This document shows, piece by piece, positions 23,360 to 31,111 of a DNA stretch of 33,088 bases. Position 1 is the first letter of the stretch. Each line of letters opens with the position of its first letter. This DNA is from Acidaminococcaceae bacterium (GTDB lineage Bacteria; Bacillota; Negativicutes; Acidaminococcales; Acidaminococcaceae), in NCBI GenBank assembly GCA_944390935.1, contig CALXRU010000019.1:1-33088 (forward strand). Reading direction: 5' to 3'. The notes beneath the pieces were generated by a model. That model did not search any database. It was not told the origin of the DNA and worked only from the letters and a program-made list of their open reading frames with translations. The translations under genes were made by a program, and so were the position numbers.

Positions 23360-24112
23360 TTACAGCTGTAATAACGCCGTTATGCCGCGGTACAATGCCG
23401 TACATGCGCCGATAACGACAAAAATCTGCGTCAGCCTGATAAACAAATGCTGATTGATTTTATGGAAGCAGCGCTCGCCCAGCCATGTACCCAGCAGCAT
23501 CGGCAATGTTACATAAGCCGCCAGCAACATTAAATCAGTACTGATACGGCTGCCGGATAGCGCCAGCGATGCCATCGTGCCGATGTTGCCGAAAGCAAAA
23601 ATCCAGCACATATTGGCGCGCGTTACCAGCTTATCACGCCCTTCCGTCAAAAAGTACAGCGCTATCGGCGGCCCGCTGATGCTGGTCGTCGCTGCGGAAA
23701 ATCCGCTGCAAAAGCCCGCCGCCATCCGCCCCAGCGTTTTGTTTTTTACGCTTAAATCAAAGTGCATGCCCATCAGCGCCAGCACAATTACCAGCACCAC
23801 ACCCAAAAGAATCTGCAAGTAAGCAGAAGGAATGGCGTTTAACAGATACCCGCCCGGCAGGCTGCCCAAAACGCTGCCGCACACCGTTATGATTACCGTG
23901 CGCCACTCAAAATGTTTACGCGTGTTCCACAGCACAATCATTTTTACAAGGCAGGTGCCAAAGATGATGAATACAACCGTTTCCTTCGGCCCTAAAAAGG
24001 GCATTAAAAACGGCACTGCCACCAGCGCAAAACCAAAGCCGGTGACAGTGCTGAACAGCGACGCCATAAATACACTTATTGATACGACAGCAATAAGCAA
24101 AGCGTCCGTCAT
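23360..24112 (-). CDS. TSUP (TauE/SafE) family membrane permease
   Basis: A 250-aa polytopic membrane protein with about eight helices. The duplicated TSUP pattern is seen in FSTVTGFGFALVAVPFLMPFLGP at the N-terminal half and AAGFCSGFSAATTSISGPPIALYFL in the second half. TSUP proteins export or import small anions such as sulfite, sulfoacetate or other organosulfur and carboxylate compounds; the substrate here is unknown. It overlaps the cvfB stop by 4 bp and ends before the aro operon promoter. Its neighbours give no pathway clue. Confidence 0.85.
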   Translation of the reverse strand: MTDALLIAVVSISVFMASLFSTVTGFGFALVAVPFLMPFLGPKETVVFIIFGTCLVKMIVLWNTRKHFEWRTVIITVCGSVLGSLPGGYLLNAIPSAYLQILLGVVLVIVLALMGMHFDLSVKNKTLGRMAAGFCSGFSAATTSISGPPIALYFLTEGRDKLVTRANMCWIFAFGNIGTMASLALSGSRISTDLMLLAAYVTLPMLLGTWLGERCFHKINQHLFIRLTQIFVVIGACTALYRGITALLQL

Positions 24113-25008
24113 TTTTTATTTTCCGTTTCGTTATCCAAAAGTATTGTCCAGCCTTCCTCCTGACGGATAAGGCCCTGACGCAGAAGCCTGCCCAGCGCGC
24201 GTTTGAACGCCGCTTTGCTGATGCCGAATTTTTCCTTGATGACTTCCATCGGCGTATCGTCGCAGTAAGGCATTTTGCCGCCGCGCTTTTTCAAAAAGTT
24301 TAAAATATCTTCGGCGTCGGCTACCATGGCATGCTCTTTCTGCTGGCGCATGGAAAGGTTCAGCCTGCCGTCCTCGCGGATATAAGCCACGCGGGCGGTA
24401 ATTTCCTGACCGAAATCAAGCCTGCCGCCCGGTACTTCGCTGCGGTGCAGGAAGCCCAGAAAACGCTGCGTGGTAAAAATGAAGAAGCCTTCCGGCAAAA
24501 TGTTGTAAACCGTGCCGGTTACGCTGTCGCCAACTTTAATGCCGCTGGCGGGCTTGCTTGCTTTCTGCATTTCCTTTTCAACGCGCATGCTTACGGCCTG
24601 ACGGCCGGTCTTATCGCGGTACAATTTAACCCATACCAGCTGCCCCGGCGATACATGCCCGCGCATCTGGCTGTAAGGCAAAAACACGCCGCGCTCTGCG
24701 CCGATATCGACAAATCCGCCATCACGCGTAACGCTGAGTACTTTAACGTAACCCAGCTGCCCTTCGCGCATTTTCGGCAGCTTCATGCTGGCGGTAAGGC
24801 GCCCGTGCGGGTCAAGGTACAAATATACCTTAACGCTGTCGCCGATTTTTACCTCGGCGTCATGCTGCTGTAATTTATGCAGTAAAATATCATCGTCCGT
24901 ATTGCCCGTGCCGGCGTCGAGGAACACGCCCATTTCGGAAGCGCGCACCGCTTTTAAGGTTACAACATCGCCGGGGCGGTTTTTGGCGGGCGGTTTTACA
25001 TTATTCAT
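24109..25008 (-). CDS. cvfB: S1-type RNA-binding protein, CvfB/YitL family
   Basis: A 299-aa protein with tandem OB/S1-like modules and a C-terminal winged helix, the CvfB plan. S1-like blocks are recognisable at about residues 10-70 (LKAVRASEMGVFLDAG), 75-140 (LGYVKVLSVTRDGGFVDIG) and 155-215 (VGDSVTGTVYNILPEGFFIF). The tail MPYCDDTPMEVIKEKFGISKAAFKRALGRLL is split here into the acidic linker and the winged helix. CvfB was described in Staphylococcus as an RNA-binding virulence regulator; the role here is inferred. The start ATG 25008 follows GGAGGAAGAAA and overlaps rsfS. Confidence 0.88.
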   Translation of the reverse strand: MNNVKPPAKNRPGDVVTLKAVRASEMGVFLDAGTGNTDDDILLHKLQQHDAEVKIGDSVKVYLYLDPHGRLTASMKLPKMREGQLGYVKVLSVTRDGGFVDIGAERGVFLPYSQMRGHVSPGQLVWVKLYRDKTGRQAVSMRVEKEMQKASKPASGIKVGDSVTGTVYNILPEGFFIFTTQRFLGFLHRSEVPGGRLDFGQEITARVAYIREDGRLNLSMRQQKEHAMVADAEDILNFLKKRGGKMPYCDDTPMEVIKEKFGISKAAFKRALGRLLRQGLIRQEEGWTILLDNETENKK

Positions 25009-25363
25009 TTTCTTCCTCCGCAAAGGTTTCGGACGGAGCGTCCGCCCACAGCTGTTCCAGATTGTAGAAATCGCGGTCAGCTTCTATAAAGATATGCGCC
25101 ACGCAGTCGCCGTAGTCCATCAAAATCCAGCGGCCTTCGGCATAGCCTTCGATATGGGACGGCAAAATCCCGTCCTCGGCCAGCTTGTCTTCAATGGCAT
25201 CGGCAATGGCTTTAACCAGCGTTACGTTATCGGCACTGGCAATTACAAAATAATCTGTCAGCGGGGAAAGGTTTTCCATGTTCAAAAGCAGGATATCCTT
25301 TGCCTTTTTGTCAGATGCTGCGGCAGCGATTTTGCGCGCTACCTGCTGGGGAGTAAAATTCAT
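25001..25363 (-). CDS. rsfS: Ribosomal silencing factor RsfS
   Basis: A 120-aa protein of the RsfS/YbeB/Iojap family. It binds ribosomal protein uL14 and blocks subunit joining when nutrients are low. Conserved segments are DILLLNM, LTDYFVIASADN, EGYAEGRWILMDYGDCVAHIF and the FYNLEQLW near the C-terminus. AAGGAGG precedes the ATG. It sits between LCP and cvfB, in the common Firmicute order nadD-yqeK-LCP-rsfS. Confidence 0.95.
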   Translation of the reverse strand: MNFTPQQVARKIAAAASDKKAKDILLLNMENLSPLTDYFVIASADNVTLVKAIADAIEDKLAEDGILPSHIEGYAEGRWILMDYGDCVAHIFIEADRDFYNLEQLWADAPSETFAEEENE

Positions 25364-25377
25364 TGTTCAGCCTCCTT

Positions 25378-26391
25378 TTATGCTTCGTCGTTATTTTCTG
25401 TATCTTCGTTATCACGTTTCATATAGGGTATTCCCAGTTCGTCAAGGGTTCTTTCAACCTGCTCCGGCGTTGTGCGCCAGTAGCTTAAGCCGTCCTCCGG
25501 CGAATCGTAAAAATCGCCGTACAACATACAGCTTTTTAAGTTCTGGTCGCCAAAAAGCTTAAAGCTGTTGGCAGCCTTCACTATCGTCATGGTGTCCATG
25601 TCCGTTTCCACGTGGCGGTCCACGGTGGAAAACAGCGCCGGTATTTTGGTAACGGTATCGACGTTAAAAATCTGCGCCGCCAGTGCCATCATAAATTTCT
25701 GCTGGCGCTGCACGCGGCCGATATCGCCCAGCTCGTCCTTGCGGAAGCGTACATACTGCCCTGCCAGTTCGCCGTTTAAATGCTGATAGCCATGCTTGAT
25801 GTCAATAACAAGGTCGGCATATGGGTCTTCGTAGTACATATCCTTATCAACGTACAAATCAACGCCGCCGATAAGGTCGATGGATTCCTTGAATGCACGC
25901 CAGTCTACCAGCACATAATAATGAATCGGCACGCGCAGCAGGTTGGCAACCGTCTGCTTGGCAAGCATCACGCCGCCGTAAGCATAAGCCGCATTAATTT
26001 TATCGTAGCCTCTGTGCCCCGGTATCTGCACCATAGTATCGCGCGGCATGGATACCAACGCCACTTCGTTTTCGTCAGGGTCAAAGCTGGCCAGCATCAT
26101 GGCGTCGGTGCGCTTCGGTTCGGTTTCCGCCGCTTCGCTGTCACCGTCATCAACGCCCAAAAGCAGTACGTTAATGCGTTTGTTTAACAGCGCGTCGGCG
26201 GCAATTTTGCTGTCAGCACCAACAACTTCAACCTTCGGCGGGGCAATCAGGTTATCATAGCACCATACTGCGCCCCAAAAACCGACGGTAACAATGCCCA
26301 CCAAAAGTACAATTACACATACCAGCCTGCCCCATCTCAGCTTACGTTTGCGCCGTGTGCGCGGAGGCTGCTTATCTTCTTCCAAAGCCAT
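25378..26391 (-). CDS. LytR-CpsA-Psr (LCP) family cell-wall glycopolymer ligase
   Basis: A 337-aa membrane-anchored enzyme. A basic cytoplasmic N-terminus (about residues 1-22) precedes one hydrophobic helix at about 24-45, and the rest is extracytoplasmic. LCP hallmarks are INVLLLGVDDG, KRTDAMMLASFDP, VSMPRDTMVQIPG and YVRFRKDELGDIGRVQRQQKF divided around the conserved Arg pair. These residues bind the polyprenyl-pyrophosphate substrate. LCP enzymes transfer glycopolymers from lipid carriers to peptidoglycan or proteins; in a diderm the acceptor is uncertain. The RBS AGGAGAG precedes the ATG. Confidence 0.93.
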   Translation of the reverse strand: MALEEDKQPPRTRRKRKLRWGRLVCVIVLLVGIVTVGFWGAVWCYDNLIAPPKVEVVGADSKIAADALLNKRINVLLLGVDDGDSEAAETEPKRTDAMMLASFDPDENEVALVSMPRDTMVQIPGHRGYDKINAAYAYGGVMLAKQTVANLLRVPIHYYVLVDWRAFKESIDLIGGVDLYVDKDMYYEDPYADLVIDIKHGYQHLNGELAGQYVRFRKDELGDIGRVQRQQKFMMALAAQIFNVDTVTKIPALFSTVDRHVETDMDTMTIVKAANSFKLFGDQNLKSCMLYGDFYDSPEDGLSYWRTTPEQVERTLDELGIPYMKRDNEDTENNDEA

Positions 26392-26412
26392 ATAACTCTC
26401 CTGTCTGCAATT

Positions 26413-26985
26413 TTATTTTTTCAGTTCTTCTACCAGCTGATTATACCCAAAAATGCAGTCCGGGTGAATCAACAGCTTGTTATCCAGCAAATATTCAATG
26501 GTGTTGGCGTAGGATTTTACCATTGCCTTTTCCAGATTTTCAAAGCAAACCTTACGCAGCTTTTCCACGCCGTCAAAATCGCGGCCCGGCTCGATTAAAT
26601 CCGCCAGGTACACTACCATGTCAAGCTCCGTCATATCCGGCGCGCCGGTGCTGTGCAGGCGGATGGCTTCCAGAATTTCCGGGTCGGTAACGCCGTATTT
26701 GTGTTCCGCATAATAAGCGCCCATTTTAGCATGCAGCAAAATCGGCTGGCGGCGTTCCACAAAATCAACGCCAAGCCCCAGTTCTTCGGCCTTTTCAACC
26801 TGTTTATCCGTCGGCACCTCGCGTCCGCAGTCGTGCAGCAGCGCGGCAACGGCAACCTTTTCCTTCGACATGCCGTAATGCTCTGCCATTTTCAGCGCCG
26901 TTTCGTAAACGCCCAGCGAATGTTTAAAGCGTTTCGGCGGCAGCGCCTGCTGCAAAGTATCTTTCATTTCATCAATTGTCAGCAC
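26413..26985 (-). CDS. yqeK: HD-domain hydrolase YqeK, symmetrical Ap4A hydrolase family
   Basis: A 190-aa HD phosphohydrolase. Metal-binding residues are in KRFKHSLGVYETA (first His), ALLHDCGREV (HD), LLHAKMGAYYA (His) and the later IRLHSTGAPDMTELDMVVYLADLIEPGRDF with the terminal Asp. YqeK homologues split diadenosine tetraphosphate into two ADP using an iron centre. The start is GTG at 26985 with GAAGGAA 5-6 nt upstream; an ATG six codons later is less well placed. It follows nadD by 21 nt. Confidence 0.93.
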   Translation of the reverse strand: MLTIDEMKDTLQQALPPKRFKHSLGVYETALKMAEHYGMSKEKVAVAALLHDCGREVPTDKQVEKAEELGLGVDFVERRQPILLHAKMGAYYAEHKYGVTDPEILEAIRLHSTGAPDMTELDMVVYLADLIEPGRDFDGVEKLRKVCFENLEKAMVKSYANTIEYLLDNKLLIHPDCIFGYNQLVEELKK

Positions 26986-27006
26986 TGTTTGTTCCTTCTT
27001 TCCGGC

Positions 27007-27612
27007 TTAACGGTACAAACCCTTCTCTAAAATGTAATCGCGCACAGCTTCTGGCACCATGCCGTCAACCGGTGCGCCGTTTTTTACGCGCTCGCGGATA
27101 TCTGTTGACGATACGGCCAGTTCCGGCATTTTTAAAAGCAGTATTTTTTCTTCGCCCAGCCCGCCGAAATCCTCCCGCGCTTTGGCGAAGGCTTTGTCGT
27201 AACCCGGCCTTGCCACCGCCACGAAGGTAACTTCATGCAGCAGTCCGTAAATATTGTGCCAGGTACTCAGCTGCGGCACGGAATCCGCACCGACGATAAA
27301 ATACAGCTCGTAGCCCGGATACTGCTTCTTCAGCTCCAGCACCGTATCGTAAGTATAGGAAATGCCGCTGCGCTTAAGCTCCACATCACTGACCTCAAAA
27401 TAAGGACAGCCTTCAACGGCCAGTTCCGTCATACGATAACGGTCTTCGGCTGCGGCAAATTCCATGCCTATTTTATGCGGAGCGATATAAGCAGGCACAA
27501 ACAGCACTTTATCAAGCCCTAAAGCCTTGTAAACAAATTCCGCGCTGTTTAAATGGCCTATATGTATCGGGTCAAACGACCCGCCGATAATGCCCAGCTT
27601 TTTTACTGTCAC
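27007..27612 (-). CDS. nadD: Nicotinate-mononucleotide adenylyltransferase
   Basis: Adenylates nicotinic acid mononucleotide in NAD synthesis. The 201 aa carry the nucleotidyltransferase motif GGSFDPIHIGHLNSAE at residues 9-24, VGADSVPQLSTWH, VARPGYD, and SSTDIRERV near the end. The start is GTG (27612) with GGAGGAAA 6 nt upstream. A promoter with an extended -10 (27651-27659) lies 40 nt upstream, so it heads the nadD-yqeK-LCP-rsfS-cvfB-TSUP transcription group. Confidence 0.95.
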   Translation of the reverse strand: MTVKKLGIIGGSFDPIHIGHLNSAEFVYKALGLDKVLFVPAYIAPHKIGMEFAAAEDRYRMTELAVEGCPYFEVSDVELKRSGISYTYDTVLELKKQYPGYELYFIVGADSVPQLSTWHNIYGLLHEVTFVAVARPGYDKAFAKAREDFGGLGEEKILLLKMPELAVSSTDIRERVKNGAPVDGMVPEAVRDYILEKGLYR

Positions 27613-27650
27613 AGCTGCTTTCCTCCAAAATAAAACATATCTATCGAATA

Positions 27651-27659
27651 ATTATATCA
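27651..27659 (-). promoter_or_regulatory. Extended -10 promoter of nadD
   Basis: On the minus strand TGATATAAT (27659-27651) is a perfect extended -10. No good -35 is present at 16-18 bp. It overlaps the stop codon of the small membrane protein upstream. Confidence 0.5.
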
Positions 27660-27836
27660 CATCTCTGCAAAAAATTGTGCTATTTTCTCAAGTATCATAA
27701 TAATTATTGCAAAAAAAATTAAGGCCTTCAGGCGGTCTTTAATATCAAAAACAGTTTTAGGCCTTCTAAGATATTCATAGAAGGCCGTTAAAACTTCTTT
27801 TAAAGTTGTTTTGTGTTTGTTATTGCCGTTATTCAT
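27657..27836 (-). CDS. Small membrane protein coupled to the MacAB-like exporter (59 aa)
   Basis: This protein is not recognised. ATG at 27836 overlaps the permease stop (TATGAATAA arrangement), with GAGG about 8 nt upstream inside the permease gene, so translation is coupled. Residues 1-38 are polar and basic (NNGNNKHKTTLKEVL, then YLRRPKTVFDIKDRLK). A single hydrophobic helix covers about 40-58 (ALIFFAIIIMILEKIAQFF). The expected topology is a cytoplasmic N-terminus with a C-terminal anchor. It may be an accessory subunit of the exporter, but nothing in the sequence proves that. A longer form starting at 27860 would overlap the permease further and has no RBS. Confidence 0.6.
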   Translation of the reverse strand: MNNGNNKHKTTLKEVLTAFYEYLRRPKTVFDIKDRLKALIFFAIIIMILEKIAQFFAEM

Positions 27837-29043
27837 AACGCAATGCCTCAATCGGGTCAAGCAGCGCTGCCTTGCGCGCCGGGTAAATGCCGAAGAACAG
27901 GCCGATGCCGACGGAGAACAGCACGGCGATTAAAATTACCGGCACGGAAATTATCGTCATCCAGCCCGCAAAGTAGCTGATAGCGTAAGACGCTCCCACG
28001 CCGAGCAATACGCCGAGCGTGCCGCCCACGATACCGATAACCATCGCTTCAATCAAAAACTGTAAAAGTATATTGTCATACGTTGCGCCCAGCGCCTTGC
28101 GGATACCGATTTCGCGCGTGCGTTCCGTTACCGATACCAGCATGATATTCATAATGCCGATGCCGCCGACCAAGAGGCTGATTGCCGCAATGCAGCCGAG
28201 CAGCATGGTAATCGTATTTGCCGTTTCCATCATTGTATCCATCAACGCCGCTAAATTGCGCACGGTAAAGTCGTCGTATTCGTTGTCCTGAATTTTATGG
28301 CGCACACGCAGCAGCGCTTCCACGTCTGCCTGTACCTGGTCGATTACATTTTCGTTTTCAGCCTGAATGGTAATGCGGCTGATATAAGTAATGCCCATCA
28401 TGCGGTTCTGCGCCGTCGTCAGCGGGATAAACACCACGTCGTCCTGGTCCTGACCGCTGGAAGACTGCCCCATCTCCTGCAAAACGCCCACTACTTTAAA
28501 CGGCGCTTTGTTAATACGCACCGTTTTGCCGATAGCGTCGCCGTCAGGGAACAGGTTCTCTACAATCGTCTGCCCGATAACGCAGACACGGTCGCGGCTG
28601 GTAAGGTCGCGCTGGGTTAAGTTGCGCCCGTCCTCCAAAGTGTAGTTGCGGATATCCAGCACGTTCGGCGTTGTGCCTTCCACGCTGGCGGTCCAGTTCT
28701 GGTTGCCCGCAACAAGCTGGTAACTGCGCGATACCGACGGCGCCACATGCGCAATGCCGTCAATCTGCCGTTCTATCGCTTCGGCGTCCTCAGCCGTCAG
28801 CCTTGCGCCCTCACCCATCGGCAAACGCGCGCCGCTCGGTGTACGGCCGCCGCTCATAACAATCAAAAGGTTGCTGCCCAGGCTTGAAATATTGCTTTTA
28901 ATCTGCTCTTTTACGCCAAAGCCCAGGCTGACCATGGCAATAACCGCGCCAACGCCGATGATGATGCCGAGCAGCGTCAAAAACGTGCGCAGCTTGTTGC
29001 TGAACATGCCGTCCAGCGCCATTTTGATAGATTCGTTAAACAT
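27829..29043 (-). CDS. MacB-type ABC exporter permease
   Basis: A 404-aa FtsX/MacB-fold permease. There is one helix near residues 18-42 (TFLTLLGIIIGVGAVIAMVS), a periplasmic MacB_PCD domain at about 45-270, and three C-terminal helices (about 283-310, 335-360, 368-392). The conserved cytoplasmic turn SVTERTREIGIRKALGAT and the end IYPARKAALLDPIEALRYE are typical. Unlike E. coli MacB the ATPase is a separate gene, 5 nt upstream. The start ATG 29043 has GGAGGTGA 5-7 nt upstream; a longer start at 29058 would overlap the ATPase and lacks an RBS. It works with the adaptor at 29755 to move substrates from the periplasm outward. Confidence 0.92.
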   Translation of the reverse strand: MFNESIKMALDGMFSNKLRTFLTLLGIIIGVGAVIAMVSLGFGVKEQIKSNISSLGSNLLIVMSGGRTPSGARLPMGEGARLTAEDAEAIERQIDGIAHVAPSVSRSYQLVAGNQNWTASVEGTTPNVLDIRNYTLEDGRNLTQRDLTSRDRVCVIGQTIVENLFPDGDAIGKTVRINKAPFKVVGVLQEMGQSSSGQDQDDVVFIPLTTAQNRMMGITYISRITIQAENENVIDQVQADVEALLRVRHKIQDNEYDDFTVRNLAALMDTMMETANTITMLLGCIAAISLLVGGIGIMNIMLVSVTERTREIGIRKALGATYDNILLQFLIEAMVIGIVGGTLGVLLGVGASYAISYFAGWMTIISVPVILIAVLFSVGIGLFFGIYPARKAALLDPIEALRYE

Positions 29044-29048
29044 CAGCG

Positions 29049-29732
29049 TCACCTCCACTCGTCGCTGACGAGCTTGCCGTCACGCATAACCAGAATGCGC
29101 TTGGTCTGTTCGGCAATATCCGGTTCGTGCGTAACCATCACAATGGTTTTGCCTTCGTCATTCATCGCTTTAAAAATGTCCATAATTTCATAGCTGGACT
29201 TGGTATCAAGGTTGCCCGTCGGTTCGTCCGCCATAATAATGGCCGGGTTGTTAACCAGCGCGCGGGCAATCGCCACACGCTGACGCTGGCCACCGCTCAT
29301 CTCGTTCGGTTTATGGTCAAGCCTGTTGCCCAAACCAACGGCGTCAAGCGCTTTGGCGGCACGCTCCATGCGTTCTTCTTCCTCCACGCCGGCATAAACC
29401 AGCGGTAAGGCCACGTTCACCTGTGCCGTCAGTTTCGGCAGCAGGTTAAAGTTCTGGAACACAAAGCCTATTTCCGCATTGCGGGTATGTGCCAGCTCAT
29501 TGTCGTCGTAGCCTGCAATATCGCGACCGCGCAGAAAATAATGCCCGCTCGTCGGCCTGTCCAGACAGCCCAGAATGTTCATCATCGTCGATTTGCCGCT
29601 GCCGGAAGGCCCCATAATCGAAGTGAACTCGCCGTCGCCGATGCTGACATTAACATGGTCCAGCGCATGGACGATGCTGTCGCCCATAATATACGATTTT
29701 ACTATATCTACAAGCCTGATTACTTCTGCCAT
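29049..29732 (-). CDS. MacB/LolD-type ABC exporter ATPase
   Basis: A 227-aa ATPase of the LolD/MacB class. It has Walker A GPSGSGKST (about residues 41-49), the Q-loop in FVFQNFNLLPKLTA, signature MSGGQRQRVAIARAL, Walker B IIMADEPTGNLD and H-loop MVTHEPDIAEQ. The ATPase domain is separate from the permease, as in DevA or YknY-type exporters. Adaptor, ATPase and permease are consecutive, with short gaps (22 and 5 nt). Candidate substrates are peptides, lipopeptides, macrolides or outer-membrane lipids; the sequence does not decide. Confidence 0.93.
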   Translation of the reverse strand: MAEVIRLVDIVKSYIMGDSIVHALDHVNVSIGDGEFTSIMGPSGSGKSTMMNILGCLDRPTSGHYFLRGRDIAGYDDNELAHTRNAEIGFVFQNFNLLPKLTAQVNVALPLVYAGVEEEERMERAAKALDAVGLGNRLDHKPNEMSGGQRQRVAIARALVNNPAIIMADEPTGNLDTKSSYEIMDIFKAMNDEGKTIVMVTHEPDIAEQTKRILVMRDGKLVSDEWR

Positions 29733-29754
29733 GTCCTGCCTCTTTCACGGCCGG

Positions 29755-30810
29755 TTAAATCGGCCCTCTCATATTGTTCTGCTGGGTAGCGCGCTGTTTT
29801 ACAAGCAGCACGTCGCCTTCCTGCAAATCGCCGGTAACGGCAATGTTTTCTTCGCCGGTAAGGCCAACTTTAACGTCAACTTCTCTGGAAGCCTTGGTTG
29901 CTTCGTCATAAACCTTAACATAGCTGCGCCCGTCTTCGTAATAAATGCAGTTAGGCGGCACCATTAAGGTGTTGTCCTGCTGTTCAATAACAATGTTCGT
30001 CCTTGCCGTCATCGTCGGCAGCAGCTTGCCTTCGGGGTTGGCAACGTCAACATAAACGGTGTAATAAATTACGTTGTCCTCGGTAACGGCAGAGCGCGAA
30101 ATCAAACGCACCGTGCCGGTAAAAGTTTCCTCGGGGTAAGCATCGACAGTAAATTCAACCGTCTGCCCAACTTTTACGCGCCCGATGTCGGATTCATCGA
30201 CCAGCGTGTCAATCTGCATATCGTCAAGGTTCGCCACGGACATAATTACCTGCGGTTCGCTGATACCGGAGCTGATGGTCTGTCCTACCGGTGTAGGTTC
30301 GCCGATAATGTAGCCCGCAATCGGGGAAGTGATAACCGTATCGTTCACGTCGGAAACAGCCTGGTCGTAATTAGCCTTGGCCACAATATAATCGGATTCT
30401 GCCAAATCGTAATCGCTGCGCGAAATCGCGCCCTGCGCAAGTAAAGCGGTGTAACGGTTATAGGTCAGCTCAGCGTTGTCAAGGCGTGCCTTCATCTGGC
30501 GTGCCGTTGCTTCCAGAGCGGTGCTGTCCAGCTTAACCAGAACCTGCCCCGCTTCTACATGCTGATTTTCTTCAACCAGCACTTCTACAATTCGGCCCGT
30601 AATTTTGGAGCTGATATCGACGTTATCGACGGCGCTTAAACTGCCCGTTGCCGAAATGCTGTCCTTTAACGTACCGTATTCAACCTTTGCCGTTTTCACG
30701 GTTGTTTCAACCTGCGTAATGCTTTGATAGTAGGAATATCCCGCATAGCAGATTGCAGCAAGAATAACCAGAAAACCGATTACATATTTATTGTTCTTAA
30801 TAAATTTCAT
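29755..30810 (-). CDS. MacA/HlyD-type periplasmic adaptor of the ABC exporter
   Basis: A 351-aa membrane-fusion protein with one N-terminal helix (about residues 9-28). Lipoyl-like halves are visible in DISSKITGRIVEVLVEENQHVEAGQ and in SPIAGYIIGEPTPVGQTISSG, split around the Gly-rich turns. A helical hairpin at about 105-160 contains LLAQGAISRSDYDLAESDY, which should contact an outer-membrane TolC-like channel. The beta-barrel and membrane-proximal domains follow, and it ends GPI. A good RBS AGGAGGG precedes the ATG. It heads the operon under the promoter at 30855-30882. No channel gene is adjacent. Confidence 0.92.
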   Translation of the reverse strand: MKFIKNNKYVIGFLVILAAICYAGYSYYQSITQVETTVKTAKVEYGTLKDSISATGSLSAVDNVDISSKITGRIVEVLVEENQHVEAGQVLVKLDSTALEATARQMKARLDNAELTYNRYTALLAQGAISRSDYDLAESDYIVAKANYDQAVSDVNDTVITSPIAGYIIGEPTPVGQTISSGISEPQVIMSVANLDDMQIDTLVDESDIGRVKVGQTVEFTVDAYPEETFTGTVRLISRSAVTEDNVIYYTVYVDVANPEGKLLPTMTARTNIVIEQQDNTLMVPPNCIYYEDGRSYVKVYDEATKASREVDVKVGLTGEENIAVTGDLQEGDVLLVKQRATQQNNMRGPI

Positions 30811-30834
30811 CGCTGCACCCTCCTGATAAATTGC

Positions 30835-30882
30835 AATTAGCTTTCACTAATTCAATTATAACATTTTATGCTTTGTTGTTAA
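30835..30882 (-). promoter_or_regulatory. Promoter and candidate operator of the MacAB-like operon
   Basis: On the minus strand TTAACA (30882-30877) and TATAAT (30860-30855) are separated by 16 bp. Just downstream of the -10, around the expected +1, lies a 6-bp-arm inverted repeat AATTAG-N6-CTAATT (30835-30852). Its position fits repressor binding, for example by a MarR- or TetR-type regulator; none is encoded nearby. Confidence 0.55.
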
Positions 30883-31009
30883 ATATATATTACACGCAAA
30901 CTATGTCAATTTTATGGCAGTTTTAAATTATTTTATTTGTAAAAAATAGCGTTTTGCCACCAAAAGTGCTATACTTAAATTATAAAAACACAACAGGAGG
31001 CTGACTGAA

Positions 31010-31111
31010 ATGAAAAAATCAACCTGGTTTGTTCTGCTTGTCTTTGCTTTTCTTGCTTACTGCCTGTTGCGTAAAAAACGCGAGGACGAACAGGAACTTA
31101 ATGAAAACTGA
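31010..31111 (+). CDS. Small single-helix membrane protein (33 aa) upstream of the acyltransferase
   Basis: This short ORF is not recognised. The ATG at 31010 is preceded by a strong RBS, AGGAGG (30995-31000). The product has a basic start (MKKSTW), one hydrophobic helix at about 6-19 (WFVLLVFAFLAYCLL) and a charged tail (RKKREDEQELNEN). Its last codons overlap the start of the acyltransferase gene (ATG 31101 versus stop TGA 31109-31111), so translation is coupled. The excellent RBS argues that it is translated. It may be a subunit or merely a coupling cistron. Upstream, TTGCCA and AT-rich -10 candidates near 30955-30985 give only a weak promoter call. Confidence 0.6.
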   Translation: MKKSTWFVLLVFAFLAYCLLRKKREDEQELNEN

